DNA of 64,000 bases. It comes from Shouchella hunanensis (GTDB lineage: Bacteria > Bacillota > Bacilli > Bacillales > Bacillaceae_D). Below, piece after piece: positions 17,558 to 26,918 of this stretch. The notes beneath the pieces are model-generated. The model did no database searches, was not told where the DNA came from, and saw only the letters and a program-made list of their open reading frames with translations. The number at the start of each line of letters is the position of its first letter. Within the stretch, counting starts at the first letter, position 1. The stretch covers positions 3,150,001 through 3,214,000 of the forward strand of contig NZ_CP117834.1 in the NCBI RefSeq assembly GCF_028735875.1. Direction: 5' to 3'. Position numbers and translations under genes: made by a program.

Positions 17558-18370
17558 ATGACGCAAACGGAACGCTTAATTGTATACATTGTATCGGATT
17601 CAGTTGGAGAAACGGCTGAGCTGGTAGTGAAAGCAGCGGTAAGCCAATTCAACGGATCAAATGTTGAAATTCGCCGTATTCCTTATGTAGAGGACAAAGG
17701 AACAATCCAAGAAGTAGTTCAAATTGCTAAAAAAGTGAAGGCGTTAATTGCCTTCACACTCGTTGTCCCAGAGATAAAAAATTACTTGCTTGAAGTTGCA
17801 AAAGAAGCCAACGTGGAGACAGTTGACATTATTGGGCCGGTACTAGGGAAAATAAATCAACTTACGAATGAGCAACCTCGCTATGAACCAGGCTTAATTT
17901 ATCGTTTAGATGAAGATTATTTTAGGAAAGTCGAGGCCATTGAGTTTGCAGTTAAATATGATGACGGCCGAGATCCAAGAGGAATTATTTTAGCGGATGT
18001 TGTGCTTATTGGTGTGTCAAGAACATCAAAAACACCACTATCCCAATATTTAGCGCATAAGCGTTTGAAGGTAGCGAACGTTCCCTTAGTTCCAGAAGTT
18101 GAACCGCCTGAAGAGCTATTTAAGATCTCAAATAAAAAATGCATCGGTTTGCGTATTAGTCCAGAGAAGCTTAATAGCATTCGTACGGAGCGCTTAAAAG
18201 CTTTAGGATTAAAGTCAGAAGCAAATTACGCCAATATTAATCGCATTAAACAAGAGCTGGCGTATGCTCAAGAAGTCATGGAACGAGTGAATTGCCCTGT
18301 AATTGATGTTTCGAATAAAGCAGTGGAGGAAACAGCGAATTTAATTTCTAATATGTTCCAAAAACATTGA
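17558..18370 (+). CDS. yqfL: pyruvate, phosphate dikinase regulatory protein-like (DUF299)
   Basis: 270 aa with the family start [18 protein letters not shown] and the P-loop-like [15 protein letters not shown], followed by [11 protein letters not shown] near the C-terminus. DUF299 proteins are ADP-dependent kinase/phosphorylases acting on PEP-synthesising enzymes in other bacteria; in B. subtilis YqfL works with CcpN in control of gluconeogenesis. It lies 15 bases after ccpN, behind AAGGAGGG. The precise target here is inferred. Confidence 0.93.
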   Translation: MTQTERLIVYIVSDSVGETAELVVKAAVSQFNGSNVEIRRIPYVEDKGTIQEVVQIAKKVKALIAFTLVVPEIKNYLLEVAKEANVETVDIIGPVLGKINQLTNEQPRYEPGLIYRLDEDYFRKVEAIEFAVKYDDGRDPRGIILADVVLIGVSRTSKTPLSQYLAHKRLKVANVPLVPEVEPPEELFKISNKKCIGLRISPEKLNSIRTERLKALGLKSEANYANINRIKQELAYAQEVMERVNCPVIDVSNKAVEETANLISNMFQKH

Positions 18371-18610
18371 TTGGAAACTGTTTACTGTTCAAACGCTATG
18401 TTTTGAAGTATAATTGCCAATTGGGACTCTAATTTTGCAGAATGTATGTATAAATAGGGGATAGATCAAATAAATTTAAAAAGTCAAGACTTTTTCTCGT
18501 TTTTTTGGTAATGATAGTAAAGAAGATGAAAGAGCAATGGGTTTCGACAGTTTCTTGTTTTTTTCGTCAAATAAGAAGGAGATCAAACCTTAAATGTTGA
18601 ATGATACTGT
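18371..18610 (+). other. intergenic region with possible short transcript and a 6-codon leader ORF
   Basis: This gap of about 240 bases holds a perfect TATAAT at 18409-18414 with only a weak -35, then an inverted repeat (AAAAAGTC at 18478-18485, GACTTTTT at 18488-18495) followed by TCTCG and seven T, which could end a short RNA. Closer to yqxD, GAAGGAG precedes ATG 18594 of a six-codon ORF (MLNDTV) whose TGA overlaps the yqxD ATG. None of these is proven to be functional. Confidence 0.35.
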
Positions 18611-19057
18611 ATGAGTTCAACGGTGTACGTTGATGCAGATTCTTGTCCTGTAAAAGAAGAAATCATTAAACTTTGTGATCAATACAAAAAAGAATTGGTC
18701 TTTGTGTTTTCATATGCACATAATATGGTCTTGCCTGAGCATGTAAAAACCGTACAAGTTGATGTGGATAAAGAAGCAGCAGATCTGTATTTACTGCAAG
18801 CTGTTTCTCGTGGCGACGTATGTATCTCTCAAGATCACGCACTTGCTTCTTTGTTACTTATTAAAGGCGTGACTGTGCTATCGCCTCGTGGCCATGTATA
18901 CATGGAAGAAGAGATGTCGAGCATGTTACAGTCTCGTTATGCAGCACAAAAGGCTAGAAGAGCGGGAAAAAAAACAAAAGGTCCGCGGAAATTTACTGCC
19001 ACAGACCGAGAGCAATTTGTGCATTCACTTGAACAAGTTCTTAGCACTGGTAATTGA
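18611..19057 (+). CDS. yqxD: YaiI/YqxD family protein (DUF188)
   Basis: 148 aa. The start VYVDADSCPVKEEIIKLC and the block ISQDHALASLLLIKGV are diagnostic of the YaiI/YqxD family, related to PIN-like/NYN nuclease folds with conserved Asp residues. Function is unknown. The ATG has no good site of its own; it overlaps the stop of a six-codon ORF that does have GAAGGAG, so coupled re-initiation is possible. It precedes dnaG by 19 bases, as in B. subtilis. Confidence 0.9.
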   Translation: MSSTVYVDADSCPVKEEIIKLCDQYKKELVFVFSYAHNMVLPEHVKTVQVDVDKEAADLYLLQAVSRGDVCISQDHALASLLLIKGVTVLSPRGHVYMEEEMSSMLQSRYAAQKARRAGKKTKGPRKFTATDREQFVHSLEQVLSTGN

Positions 19058-19076
19058 AGGAATAGGTGAGAGCTGT

Positions 19077-20888
19077 ATGTCTGTGAAAATTCCTGAAGAG
19101 AAATTAGCCGAAATAAGGAACGCGAGCGATATTGTCGATGTTATCGGGGACTATGTGCAATTAAAGAAAAACGGTCGACAATATGGTGGACTATGTCCTT
19201 TCCACGATGAGAAAACTCCTTCTTTTTCTGTCTCTGAAGAAAAGCAAGTTTATCATTGCTTTGGTTGTGGTGCTGGTGGGAACGTTTTTACCTTCTTGCA
19301 GGATTTGGAGGGATGGTCTTTTGCGAAGACCGTGGCTCACTTAGCCGGAAAGGCGAAAATCTCTTTACCGCAAGTAGTTGAATCTAACGAGAATCAAGTT
19401 TATGAAGATACTTCAAAAGTTGATGCAATGAAGAAAGCTCACCAGTTAGCCGCTTCGACGTATCACAGTATTTTTATGTTCACGGAAGAAGGTTCTCCAG
19501 GGCGTGTTTACGCTCAAGAGCGTTATTTTACAGAAGCTCAAATTGAGCATTTTAAAATAGGGTATGCGCTTGACGAGTGGGAGACGTTAGCGAAGGTGCT
19601 TGAGCAAAATGAGTTTGATTTAACGATTATGGAAGAAGCTGGTCTAGTAGCAAAGCGAAAAACAAGTGGCTACTATGATTTATTCCGCAATCGTTTAATT
19701 TTTCCTATATCCGATAATAATGGTGACATTGTCGGTTTTGGAGGAAGAATTGTTGGTGAAGGCCAGCCAAAGTATTTAAATAGTCCAGAGACACCTATTT
19801 ATCAAAAAGCAAAGACGCTGTTTCATATGTTTGAAGCACGGCCGATTATTCGTAAAAAAAATAAAGCCTATTTGTTTGAAGGGGCATTGGACGTAATGGC
19901 TGCCTGGAAAGCAGGAATTGAAAATGCTGTGGCGACATTGGGTACAGCTTTAAGTCAAGATCATGCAAAGCTACTTCGGCGTAACGCTGAAGACGTTATC
20001 CTTTGCTATGATGGTGATAAAGCGGGCCGTGAAGCCATTCGAAAAACCATTCCTGTGCTCGAAAATGTAGGTTGCCAGATTCAAGTCTGCTTATTGCCGG
20101 ACGGTTACGACCCAGACGACTATGTAAAGGAGTTTGGCGAAGAAGCCTTGAAAGCCTATTTAGAAGAAGAGCTTTTATCCGTAATGGCTTTTAAGATGTA
20201 TGACGCTAAACAAACAAAAAACCTTCAAAATGAAGGAGAACGTCTTAAGTATATTGAAGACATGCTTGAAGCTATTGCGCGATTAGAATCGATTGAGCAA
20301 GAACATTATCTAAAGCAGCTATCAAATGAATTTAATCTTTCATTCCAAGTTCTTCATCAAGAGATGATGCGCAAAGAAAGAAAGGCTACGCCGCCGCGTC
20401 AGCAACAGCAGACTGAACGGCATAAAGACACGGTTAAATCTCATCACGCATTTCAAACGTCTCGTCCAGTTGCTGCCCACATTAAAGCAGAACGAATGCT
20501 TCTCGGGTATATGCTACAAGACGAAGAAATGATTTGGAGAGTAACAGAGCGTTTGCAAGATGGCTTTAATATAGATGAACACCAAGCTCTGTATGCTTAC
20601 TTAATCTCCTTTGTTTCGCAACATCCAGAAAAGGGAATAAAGGAGTTTATAGAGAGTCTAGAAGACCAAAAGCTTGCAAAACTAGCCGCTTATTTGCTTA
20701 TGCAAGATGTCAAATTAGAGTGTACAGATGCTGAGTTAGACGATTATATTAAGAAAATTGAACAATACCCTAAACTATTACAAATTAAAGAAAAGCAGCA
20801 AGCGGCTCGTCTAGAGCAAGATCCAATTCTCGCTGCGCAGAAACAAATGGAGCTCATACGCAAAAAAAGAGAACTGCTAGGTAAGTAA
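19077..20888 (+). CDS. dnaG: DNA primase
   Basis: 603 aa. The zinc-binding domain has Cys40, His43, Cys61 and Cys64 ([13 protein letters not shown] and CFGCGAGGN). The RNA-polymerase core follows with [20 protein letters not shown] and the Toprim acidic residues in [16 protein letters not shown] and [11 protein letters not shown]. The C-terminal helicase-binding domain ends the protein. ATG 19077 was chosen over longer in-frame extensions because AGGTGAG sits six bases upstream and homologues start MSVKIPEE. Forms the macromolecular-synthesis unit with sigA. Confidence 0.96.
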   Translation: MSVKIPEEKLAEIRNASDIVDVIGDYVQLKKNGRQYGGLCPFHDEKTPSFSVSEEKQVYHCFGCGAGGNVFTFLQDLEGWSFAKTVAHLAGKAKISLPQVVESNENQVYEDTSKVDAMKKAHQLAASTYHSIFMFTEEGSPGRVYAQERYFTEAQIEHFKIGYALDEWETLAKVLEQNEFDLTIMEEAGLVAKRKTSGYYDLFRNRLIFPISDNNGDIVGFGGRIVGEGQPKYLNSPETPIYQKAKTLFHMFEARPIIRKKNKAYLFEGALDVMAAWKAGIENAVATLGTALSQDHAKLLRRNAEDVILCYDGDKAGREAIRKTIPVLENVGCQIQVCLLPDGYDPDDYVKEFGEEALKAYLEEELLSVMAFKMYDAKQTKNLQNEGERLKYIEDMLEAIARLESIEQEHYLKQLSNEFNLSFQVLHQEMMRKERKATPPRQQQQTERHKDTVKSHHAFQTSRPVAAHIKAERMLLGYMLQDEEMIWRVTERLQDGFNIDEHQALYAYLISFVSQHPEKGIKEFIESLEDQKLAKLAAYLLMQDVKLECTDAELDDYIKKIEQYPKLLQIKEKQQAARLEQDPILAAQKQMELIRKKRELLGK

Positions 20889-20919
20889 CTCGTCGTTAAT
20901 TTTGGAAGGAGGGGATCGA

Positions 20920-22041
20920 GTGGCTGATAAACCGTTACGTCCAGTGACTGAAGGTGATCTATCCATCGATCAAGTAAAAGAACAATTAGTAGAATTAGGT
21001 AAAAAGCGTGGGACCTTAACGTATGCCGAAATTACAGAGAAAATGGCTTCGTTTGAACAGGACGCGGATCAAATGGATGAGTTTTATGAGTACCTTGGTG
21101 AGCAAGGGGTTGAACTCGTGAATGAAGCTGATGATGAAGTCCCATCTATGCAGCAAGTCGAAAAGAATGAAGAAGAATTTGACTTAAACGATTTAAGTGT
21201 CCCTCCAGGAATAAAAATAAACGATCCAGTTCGTATGTATCTTAAAGAGATTGGTCGTGTACCGCTTTTATCGGCTGAAGAAGAGATCGACTTAGCTAAA
21301 CGTATTGAGCAAGGTGATGAAGAAGCAAAAAAACGTTTAGCAGAAGCAAACTTACGTCTTGTTGTATCCATTGCTAAGCGTTATGTTGGTAGAGGGATGT
21401 TGTTTCTCGATTTAATTCAAGAAGGAAACATGGGTTTAATTAAAGCCGTTGAGAAGTTTGATTACGACAAAGGATTTAAATTTAGTACGTATGCAACTTG
21501 GTGGATTCGTCAGGCAATTACCCGTGCCATTGCTGACCAAGCGAGAACAATTCGTATCCCTGTTCATATGGTAGAAACCATCAATAAACTCATTCGTGTT
21601 CAACGTCAACTTTTACAAGACTTTGGGCGTGAACCAACACCTGAAGAAGTTGGAAAAGAGATGGAGCTAACGCCAGATAAAGTGCGCGAAATCTTAAAGA
21701 TTGCACAAGAGCCAGTTTCTTTAGAAACACCAATTGGTGAAGAAGACGATTCTCATTTAGGTGACTTTATTGAAGACCAAGAAGCTCTTGCACCTTCAGA
21801 TGCTGCTGCCTATGAGTTGTTAAAAGAACAGCTAGAAGATGTGTTAGACACATTAACTGATCGAGAAGAAAATGTTCTCAGACTTCGTTTTGGACTTGAC
21901 GATGGTCGAACGCGTACGCTTGAAGAAGTGGGTAAAGTGTTCGGTGTTACTCGCGAGCGTATCAGACAAATTGAAGCAAAAGCATTGCGCAAATTACGTC
22001 ACCCAAGCAGAAGCAAACGATTAAAAGACTTTCTCGATTAA
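20920..22041 (+). CDS. sigA: RNA polymerase primary sigma factor SigA
   Basis: 373 aa. All regions are present: 1.2 ([20 protein letters not shown]), 2.3-2.4 ([20 protein letters not shown]), 3, and 4.2 ([18 protein letters not shown]). The start is GTG 20920 (MADKPLRP), matching homologues that start MADK, with GGAAGGAGGGG upstream. Lies 31 bases after dnaG and is probably co-transcribed; an extra promoter inside dnaG, as known in B. subtilis, was not resolved by eye. Confidence 0.98.
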   Translation: MADKPLRPVTEGDLSIDQVKEQLVELGKKRGTLTYAEITEKMASFEQDADQMDEFYEYLGEQGVELVNEADDEVPSMQQVEKNEEEFDLNDLSVPPGIKINDPVRMYLKEIGRVPLLSAEEEIDLAKRIEQGDEEAKKRLAEANLRLVVSIAKRYVGRGMLFLDLIQEGNMGLIKAVEKFDYDKGFKFSTYATWWIRQAITRAIADQARTIRIPVHMVETINKLIRVQRQLLQDFGREPTPEEVGKEMELTPDKVREILKIAQEPVSLETPIGEEDDSHLGDFIEDQEALAPSDAAAYELLKEQLEDVLDTLTDREENVLRLRFGLDDGRTRTLEEVGKVFGVTRERIRQIEAKALRKLRHPSRSKRLKDFLD

Positions 22042-22047
22042 TGAAGT

Positions 22048-22100
22048 GCACACGGATTCAGCATAGACTGATTTCGTGTGCCTTCCTTGTTTCTATTTTA
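22048..22100 (+). terminator. probable terminator after sigA
   Basis: GCACACG (22048-22054) pairs with CGTGTGC (22075-22081), with an inner ATTCAG/CTGAT stem. The T tract afterwards is interrupted (CTTCCTTGTTTCTATTTT), so efficiency is uncertain. The rest of the gap up to cccA at 22292 is AT-rich and shows no clear gene. Confidence 0.55.
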
Positions 22101-22291
22101 CTTCTTCTTAAAACGGAATGCAAATTGTTGTTGTGAATTTTCTTATAAATCAATTTGAATTTTTTGTGCTATTTTAGGGAAAAGTAAATTGAAGCCTTTT
22201 CATAATGGGCAATTTGAAGTAAACTATAGTAGATTCGTGCTTTTTTATACATATCTAATGGTTAGTTCTAACGAGAAAGGAGAGCACCTAT

Positions 22292-22663
22292 ATGAAGGGA
22301 CGTCCGTTAATTCCGTTTGCTTTTATAGCATTATTGGGAATTGTACTTATCGTTGCAATGTCTGCAATTGGTGTTGATCAACGTGCTAGCATGGATGAAG
22401 AAGAAGAAGAGCCTGTTGACATTGGAGATCCCGTTGAATATGGACAAGGTATTGTTGAAAGTTCATGTATAACGTGTCATGCAAATGATTTAGGTGGTAC
22501 TGCTAGTGCGCCAGCGATTAATAATTTAGAGGGACAGTTGTCTCACGATGAAATCGTTGACATTGTAACAAACGGTCAAGGAAATATGCCGGCTTTCGGT
22601 GGTCAGTTACAGCCTGAAGAAATTGATGCGGTAGCCGAATATTTATTGTCGATGTCGGAGTAG
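22292..22663 (+). CDS. cccA: membrane-anchored cytochrome c550
   Basis: 123 aa. A single N-terminal membrane anchor (about residues 7-27) is followed by an acidic linker (DEEEEEPVDIGD) and a class I cytochrome c domain with the haem motif CITCH and a distal Met ligand in NMPAFGG. It carries electrons on the outer face of the membrane. The acidic linker fits an alkaline lifestyle, though this is inference. GAAAGGAGAGC precedes the ATG. Position after sigA matches Bacillus. Confidence 0.93.
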   Translation: MKGRPLIPFAFIALLGIVLIVAMSAIGVDQRASMDEEEEEPVDIGDPVEYGQGIVESSCITCHANDLGGTASAPAINNLEGQLSHDEIVDIVTNGQGNMPAFGGQLQPEEIDAVAEYLLSMSE

Positions 22664-22667
22664 GAGA

Positions 22668-22692
22668 GCGGGGGGATAACCCTGCTTTTTTC
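22668..22692 (+). terminator. intrinsic terminator after cccA
   Basis: GCGGGG pairs with CCCTGC (one G-U) over a short loop, followed by six T. It overlaps the region just upstream of the trmK ribosome binding site, so readthrough or an own promoter for trmK is needed. Confidence 0.7.
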
Positions 22693-22713
22693 TTTTGGAA
22701 GGAGAAACAACAA

Positions 22714-23415
22714 ATGAACACAAGTCAACTTTCACATAGACTAGAACGTGTAGCGTCTTATGCAGCTGGTTTTAATGTACTAGCGGATATTGGTTCCGAC
22801 CATGCTTATTTGCCTTGCTATCTCTGTTTAAATGACTACTCTTTAAAGGCAATTGCAGGGGAAATTAATGAGGGTCCGTATCAATCGGCATGGAAGCAAG
22901 TGAGATTGTCTCAATTAGAGCATCAGATTGATGTGCGAAAAGGCAGTGGTTTAAATGTGTTGCATCAGGGTGAGGAAGTTGATGTTATTACGGTCGCAGG
23001 AATGGGTGGACCTCTGATTGCATCAATTTTAGATGGGGGAAAAGACAAGCTAATCAAAGTGAAGCGGTTGGTACTTCAGCCTAATGTGGCTTCTCACGCG
23101 GTACGGAAGTGGTTAATGGATCACCAATATCGAATTGTAGCAGAAGACATTCTCGAAGAAGATGAAAAGATCTATGAAATTATTGTAGCTGAACCCTCTG
23201 TAGCTACCGTTTCTTATACAGAGACAGAGCTGTGGCTTGGTCCGCTATTAAAGCAGCATCAGACGTCTGTTTTTAAGAAAAAGTGGGAACACGAAAAAAC
23301 AAGCTGGAAACGTGTGTTAAAACAACTACAATTGGGGAATAAGTCGATAGAGCTTGAACAGAAACAAGCTGACTTAAACCGAAAAATTGCAATGGTTGAG
23401 GAGGCCTTATTATGA
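22714..23415 (+). CDS. trmK: tRNA (adenine(22)-N(1))-methyltransferase
   Basis: 233 aa Rossmann-fold methyltransferase. SAM-binding motif FNVLADIGSDHAYLP and the downstream VDVITVAGMGGPLI are typical of TrmK (COG2384), which makes m1A22 in tRNA. A coiled-coil-rich C-terminal domain follows. TTTTGGAAGGAG precedes the ATG. The stop overlaps the yqfO start (ATGA), indicating coupling. Confidence 0.93.
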   Translation: MNTSQLSHRLERVASYAAGFNVLADIGSDHAYLPCYLCLNDYSLKAIAGEINEGPYQSAWKQVRLSQLEHQIDVRKGSGLNVLHQGEEVDVITVAGMGGPLIASILDGGKDKLIKVKRLVLQPNVASHAVRKWLMDHQYRIVAEDILEEDEKIYEIIVAEPSVATVSYTETELWLGPLLKQHQTSVFKKKWEHEKTSWKRVLKQLQLGNKSIELEQKQADLNRKIAMVEEALL

Positions 23416-24533
23416 CAAAAGGTGTTACAGCCCAAAACGTCATTAAAGAGTTTGAACAATTTTCCCCACGAAAATATGCGGTTGAAGGAGATCGTAATGG
23501 TCTTATGGTCGGAACGCTAAACAAACCTATCCATACCGTTATGATTGCTTTAGATGTTCTAGAAGAGACAATGGATGAAGCCATTGATAAAAACGTTGAT
23601 CTTATTATTGCGCATCATCCATTATTGTTTAGACCTCTTAAGCAAATTAATTTAGATACAGCAATGGGAAGAATTGTGGCAAAGGCGATTAAGCATGAAA
23701 TCACCATATATGCCGCACACACCAACTTGGATGTTACAGAGGGTGGAGTCAACGATTTATTAGCGGAAAAACTAATGATTCAATCCCCTGATGTGCTCGT
23801 GCCAACGTATAAAGAGAACTTGTTAAAGTTTGTTGGGTTTGTTCCTCGTGAACACGCAGAGGTTATCCGACAAGCATTAGGTGAAGCAGGGGCAGGCTTT
23901 ATTGGAGAGTATAGTCACTGTGCTTTTTCCGTTGTAGGTGAAGGAACGTTTCGGCCGACTGGTGAGGCAAATCCCCATATAGGTGAGTTGAATAAACAGG
24001 AAGTGGTGGAAGAGGAACGGATTGAAACCATTGTGCCAAAAACCCACTTACAGTCGGTCCTTAATGCGTTCTTCGCTGCGCACCCGTATGAAGAACCGGC
24101 TTATGATCTTATTCCATTAGAGAGTCCTTCGCTTGTCCGTGGACTTGGGCGAATTGGCAAACTAGAACAGCCGCAGTCATTGCGTGATTATGTGAAGGTA
24201 GTAAAACTAGCACTTGGTTTGGAAGGTGTTCGTGTAGTTGGTAACTTAGATAGGAAGATAAAAAAAGTTGCTGTCCTTGGTGGTGACGGTAACAAGTATG
24301 TGAATCAAGCGCTGCGTAAAGGCGCGGATGTTTTAGTAACTGGAGATCTTTACTATCATGTAGCGCAAGATGCAAAAATGGACGGGCTAACCATTATTGA
24401 CGCTGGGCATCATATTGAATCAATTATGAAAGCAGGCGTTGCAAAGGAATTGAACAAGCGAATGAAAGATATGGGTTATTCGATTACCGTTTTTCCTTCA
24501 TCCGATAGCACGGACCCCTTTCAATTTATGTAA
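23412..24533 (+). CDS. yqfO: Nif3-like dinuclear metal protein YqfO
   Basis: 373 aa. The two conserved metal-binding regions are IIAHHPLLFRPL in the N-terminal half and DAGHHIESIMK near the C-terminus. The middle holds the PII-like insert (about 130-235, with HPYEEPAYDLI) that is typical of Firmicute YqfO. Family members are candidate GTP cyclohydrolase 1 type 2 / NIF3 proteins; function not settled. It overlaps trmK by four bases and ends at a strong terminator. Confidence 0.93.
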   Translation: MTKGVTAQNVIKEFEQFSPRKYAVEGDRNGLMVGTLNKPIHTVMIALDVLEETMDEAIDKNVDLIIAHHPLLFRPLKQINLDTAMGRIVAKAIKHEITIYAAHTNLDVTEGGVNDLLAEKLMIQSPDVLVPTYKENLLKFVGFVPREHAEVIRQALGEAGAGFIGEYSHCAFSVVGEGTFRPTGEANPHIGELNKQEVVEEERIETIVPKTHLQSVLNAFFAAHPYEEPAYDLIPLESPSLVRGLGRIGKLEQPQSLRDYVKVVKLALGLEGVRVVGNLDRKIKKVAVLGGDGNKYVNQALRKGADVLVTGDLYYHVAQDAKMDGLTIIDAGHHIESIMKAGVAKELNKRMKDMGYSITVFPSSDSTDPFQFM

Positions 24534-24540
24534 ACAAACG

Positions 24541-24569
24541 AACCCCTCTTGCAACTTGCAAGAGGGGTT
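24541..24569. terminator. bidirectional terminator between yqfO and ispH
   Basis: AACCCCTCTTGCA (24541-24553) and TGCAAGAGGGGTT (24557-24569) form a perfect 13-bp stem with a 3-base loop. The flanks are T-rich on the + strand and moderately so on the - strand, and the two genes converge here. Confidence 0.85.
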
Positions 24570-24575
24570 GTGTTA

Positions 24576-25520
24576 TTACTTTTTAACACGAACTTTTGGT
24601 AAGATTTTTTCAATCGGAACCTTCTTCGTTGTATCCCACGTCGATTCTTCATTTGGATCATAGTTTTCAATAAACGTAATGACTTCCTTAGTAATTGGAG
24701 TCGGAGTCGAAGCACCCGAAGTGACACCAACTTTTGTTGCATCTTTAATCCAATCTAATTCTAGCTGAGATAGATCACCGATCCGATAGGCTGGTGTACC
24801 AGCAATTTGTTGTGATACTTGAGCTAAACGATTTGAATTGTTACTTTTTGGATCACCAACAACAATCACAACATCGCACTGAGAAGCTTGTTCTGCGACT
24901 GCCTCTTGACGAACTTGAGTGGCTAAACAAATCTCGTTATGAACTTCAGCCTTTGGATAAAGCACCATCGCACGCTTCATGATATCAGATACGTCCCACT
25001 GACTCATCGTTGTTTGGTTTGTAATAATAATATCACGGTCATCCAACGTTAATGACTCAAGATCCTCCATCGTTTCAACTAAGTGTACAGCGCCAGGAGC
25101 AACACCAATTGCTCCTTCCGGCTCAGGGTGCCCTTGCTTCCCTATATAAATAAATTGGTGCCCTTCCGCTGCTTTATCACGAATTAAATCATGAGTGCGT
25201 GTGACATCAGGACAAGTAGCGTCGATACAAGTTAACCCTTTTTCTTTTGCTAAACGACGAACTTCTGGAGAAACGCCGTGTGCAGTGAAAATAACGGTCC
25301 CGTGTGTTACTTCCTTAAGAATCTCAAGACGATTTGGGCCGTCAAGAGAAATGATGCCATCCTCTTCAAACGCATCTGTAACATGTTGATTGTGAACAAT
25401 CTGCCCTAGTATATAAAGAGGTCTTGGCAAGTCCAAATTTTGTGCAGCTTGACGTGCCATAACCATCGCGTCAACAACGCCATAACAATAGCCTCTTGGT
25501 GAAATTTTTAATACGTCCAT
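24576..25520 (-). CDS. ispH: 4-hydroxy-3-methylbut-2-enyl diphosphate reductase
   Basis: 314 aa, last enzyme of the MEP isoprenoid pathway. The three cluster-binding cysteines are Cys12 (RGYCYGVV), Cys103 (DATCPDVT) and Cys198 (NEICLATQ), and the substrate motif TNQTTMSQ is present. ispG of the same pathway lies at 35325-36428. The ribosome binding site AGGAGG falls inside a small hairpin (see 25531-25552). Confidence 0.96.
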   Translation of the reverse strand: MDVLKISPRGYCYGVVDAMVMARQAAQNLDLPRPLYILGQIVHNQHVTDAFEEDGIISLDGPNRLEILKEVTHGTVIFTAHGVSPEVRRLAKEKGLTCIDATCPDVTRTHDLIRDKAAEGHQFIYIGKQGHPEPEGAIGVAPGAVHLVETMEDLESLTLDDRDIIITNQTTMSQWDVSDIMKRAMVLYPKAEVHNEICLATQVRQEAVAEQASQCDVVIVVGDPKSNNSNRLAQVSQQIAGTPAYRIGDLSQLELDWIKDATKVGVTSGASTPTPITKEVITFIENYDPNEESTWDTTKKVPIEKILPKVRVKK

Positions 25521-25530
25521 AAAAATTAAT

Positions 25531-25552
25531 GGCCTCCTATTAAAAACAGGCC
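25531..25552 (-). promoter_or_regulatory. small hairpin covering the ispH ribosome binding site
   Basis: On the minus strand GGCCT and AGGCC can pair across a 12-base A/T-rich loop, and the second arm contains part of the AGGAGG site of ispH. The stem is only five pairs, so it may be chance. Confidence 0.25.
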
Positions 25553-25631
25553 TTCGTTTAGTGAAAGCCGTGTTTTGAATTCATCTTCTATTGTAAAGGA
25601 GTTCTGCGCAGGTGACAATCAAGACGCGTTA

Positions 25632-26123
25632 TTAATTTGCTTCTTCTAATAAATTTGTGTCAATAAATTCATATGCCTGCTCTTCGGAGTACTCTTGAAC
25701 AACAGCCAACTCGCTTGCAACCATTTGCCTCGCTTTTTGAAGATGGTGTCGATCTTGAATATGAAGACCGTTGGATCGTTCAGTTTGCTTCTTTGATAAA
25801 GAAGAAACGAGGTGAGCGGCATCAATAATACTTCCTGTCTTAAGCAAATTCTCAGTATCTCTAGAAAATTGACTGGAAGATAAAGGTGTCTCAGGCCCCG
25901 TTTTTAATGCATCCGCTACTTGATTGACTTCAGAGGAGGAGATGACCTTTCTAAGCCCGGATTGATCTATGCGAGATTCTTGAAGCATGAGGGTAACGTC
26001 AACAAGTGGGAAATGCAGAATATAGTATGATTGTGTTTCTCCTAGAACATTCTTTTCTTCAATATCTTGGATCTTTCCGGCCCCATGATAAGGGTAAACA
26101 ACGTTGTCTCCGACTTTAAACAT
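25632..26123 (-). CDS. CarD/CdnL-like transcription factor
   Basis: 163 aa. The N-terminal RNA-polymerase-interacting domain (FKVGDNVVYPYHGAGKI) is followed by the helical DNA-binding part of the CarD/CdnL/TRCF-RID family. Such proteins bind the RNA polymerase beta subunit and affect promoter opening. ATG 26123 was chosen because GGAGGA lies six bases upstream; the frame is open to 26165. B. subtilis has a similar protein, YdeB, at another locus. Target genes unknown. Confidence 0.85.
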   Translation of the reverse strand: MFKVGDNVVYPYHGAGKIQDIEEKNVLGETQSYYILHFPLVDVTLMLQESRIDQSGLRKVISSSEVNQVADALKTGPETPLSSSQFSRDTENLLKTGSIIDAAHLVSSLSKKQTERSNGLHIQDRHHLQKARQMVASELAVVQEYSEEQAYEFIDTNLLEEAN

Positions 26124-26227
26124 GGACATTCCTCCAATCGATTTATACAGTACATTGTAACACATTTGAAGGCAAATATCAAATTATACTATCGTTATAG
26201 GAGGCTTGTCAACAACTAAAAACCGAT

Positions 26228-26779
26228 TTATATATAAAGTTTTGGAAGGGATGCTCCCTGTGTTTCCGGTCTTTGTCGGCGCACTGGTCTCGGCGTGATA
26301 GCGGCAGGTGATGCACTAGGTTGAGATTCATGTGTAGCGACAGGCTCCGGAACATGTTGAACTGGTGCAGACGCCACTTCAAGTGGTGCAGCAGAAGTTT
26401 CATTAGTAGGGGTTTGTCGCATAGTACGCATCATTCTCCATAGAGTCGGTACATTTTTAATAAAAGGACCGTATTGCTGAACCATTGGTGCAACTTGTTG
26501 AGTAATGCCCATTACTCGTTGTGTATTTTCAAGAATTGTCGCGAAATTAAAACCTCCAGAGGCGGCGGATGTTCCTAAACTAGTTAAGCGTCCTCCGCCT
26601 AGTAAACGAGCTAAGATACCGCCTCCTCGTGTTGCTCCTGCCATGTGCTGCATGGGAGCTGAAGCCATGGAAGCAGTAGGCTGCATAAAACCGGAAGCGG
26701 TTCCTAATAACCGACTTGAGCCGCTCGATAAAGGTTGCATCGGAATAGAACTAGCGGGTGGTCCGTAATAAGGCTGCAT
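26228..26779 (-). CDS. yqfQ: VrrA/YqfQ family protein
   Basis: 183 aa, rich in Pro, Met, Gln, Ser and Ala. The central part (LGGGRLTSLGTSAASGGFNF and QQVAPMVQQYGPFIKNVPTL) matches the YqfQ-like family; the N-terminal and C-terminal parts are low complexity. In Bacillus the family contains variable repeats (VrrA of B. anthracis) and has been linked with spore surface layers, but no function is established. It is divergent from cshB. Confidence 0.75.
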   Translation of the reverse strand: MQPYYGPPASSIPMQPLSSGSSRLLGTASGFMQPTASMASAPMQHMAGATRGGGILARLLGGGRLTSLGTSAASGGFNFATILENTQRVMGITQQVAPMVQQYGPFIKNVPTLWRMMRTMRQTPTNETSAAPLEVASAPVQHVPEPVATHESQPSASPAAITPRPVRRQRPETQGASLPKLYI

Positions 26780-26918
26780 AACATTCGCTCCTAATAAAAT
26801 CTAATAATAATAGCCTATGCAAAGATAGGTAATCCGTGCACATTTAAACCTTGGAGTTAATGTGAAATTATGATAAAATGAACTATTGCACGAAGGAACT
26901 GGAAAAGAGGAAATGAAT

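Noticed and set aside
22189-22377. 62-codon ORF overlapping the cccA start
   Set aside because: Runs into cccA in another frame and lacks a ribosome binding site.
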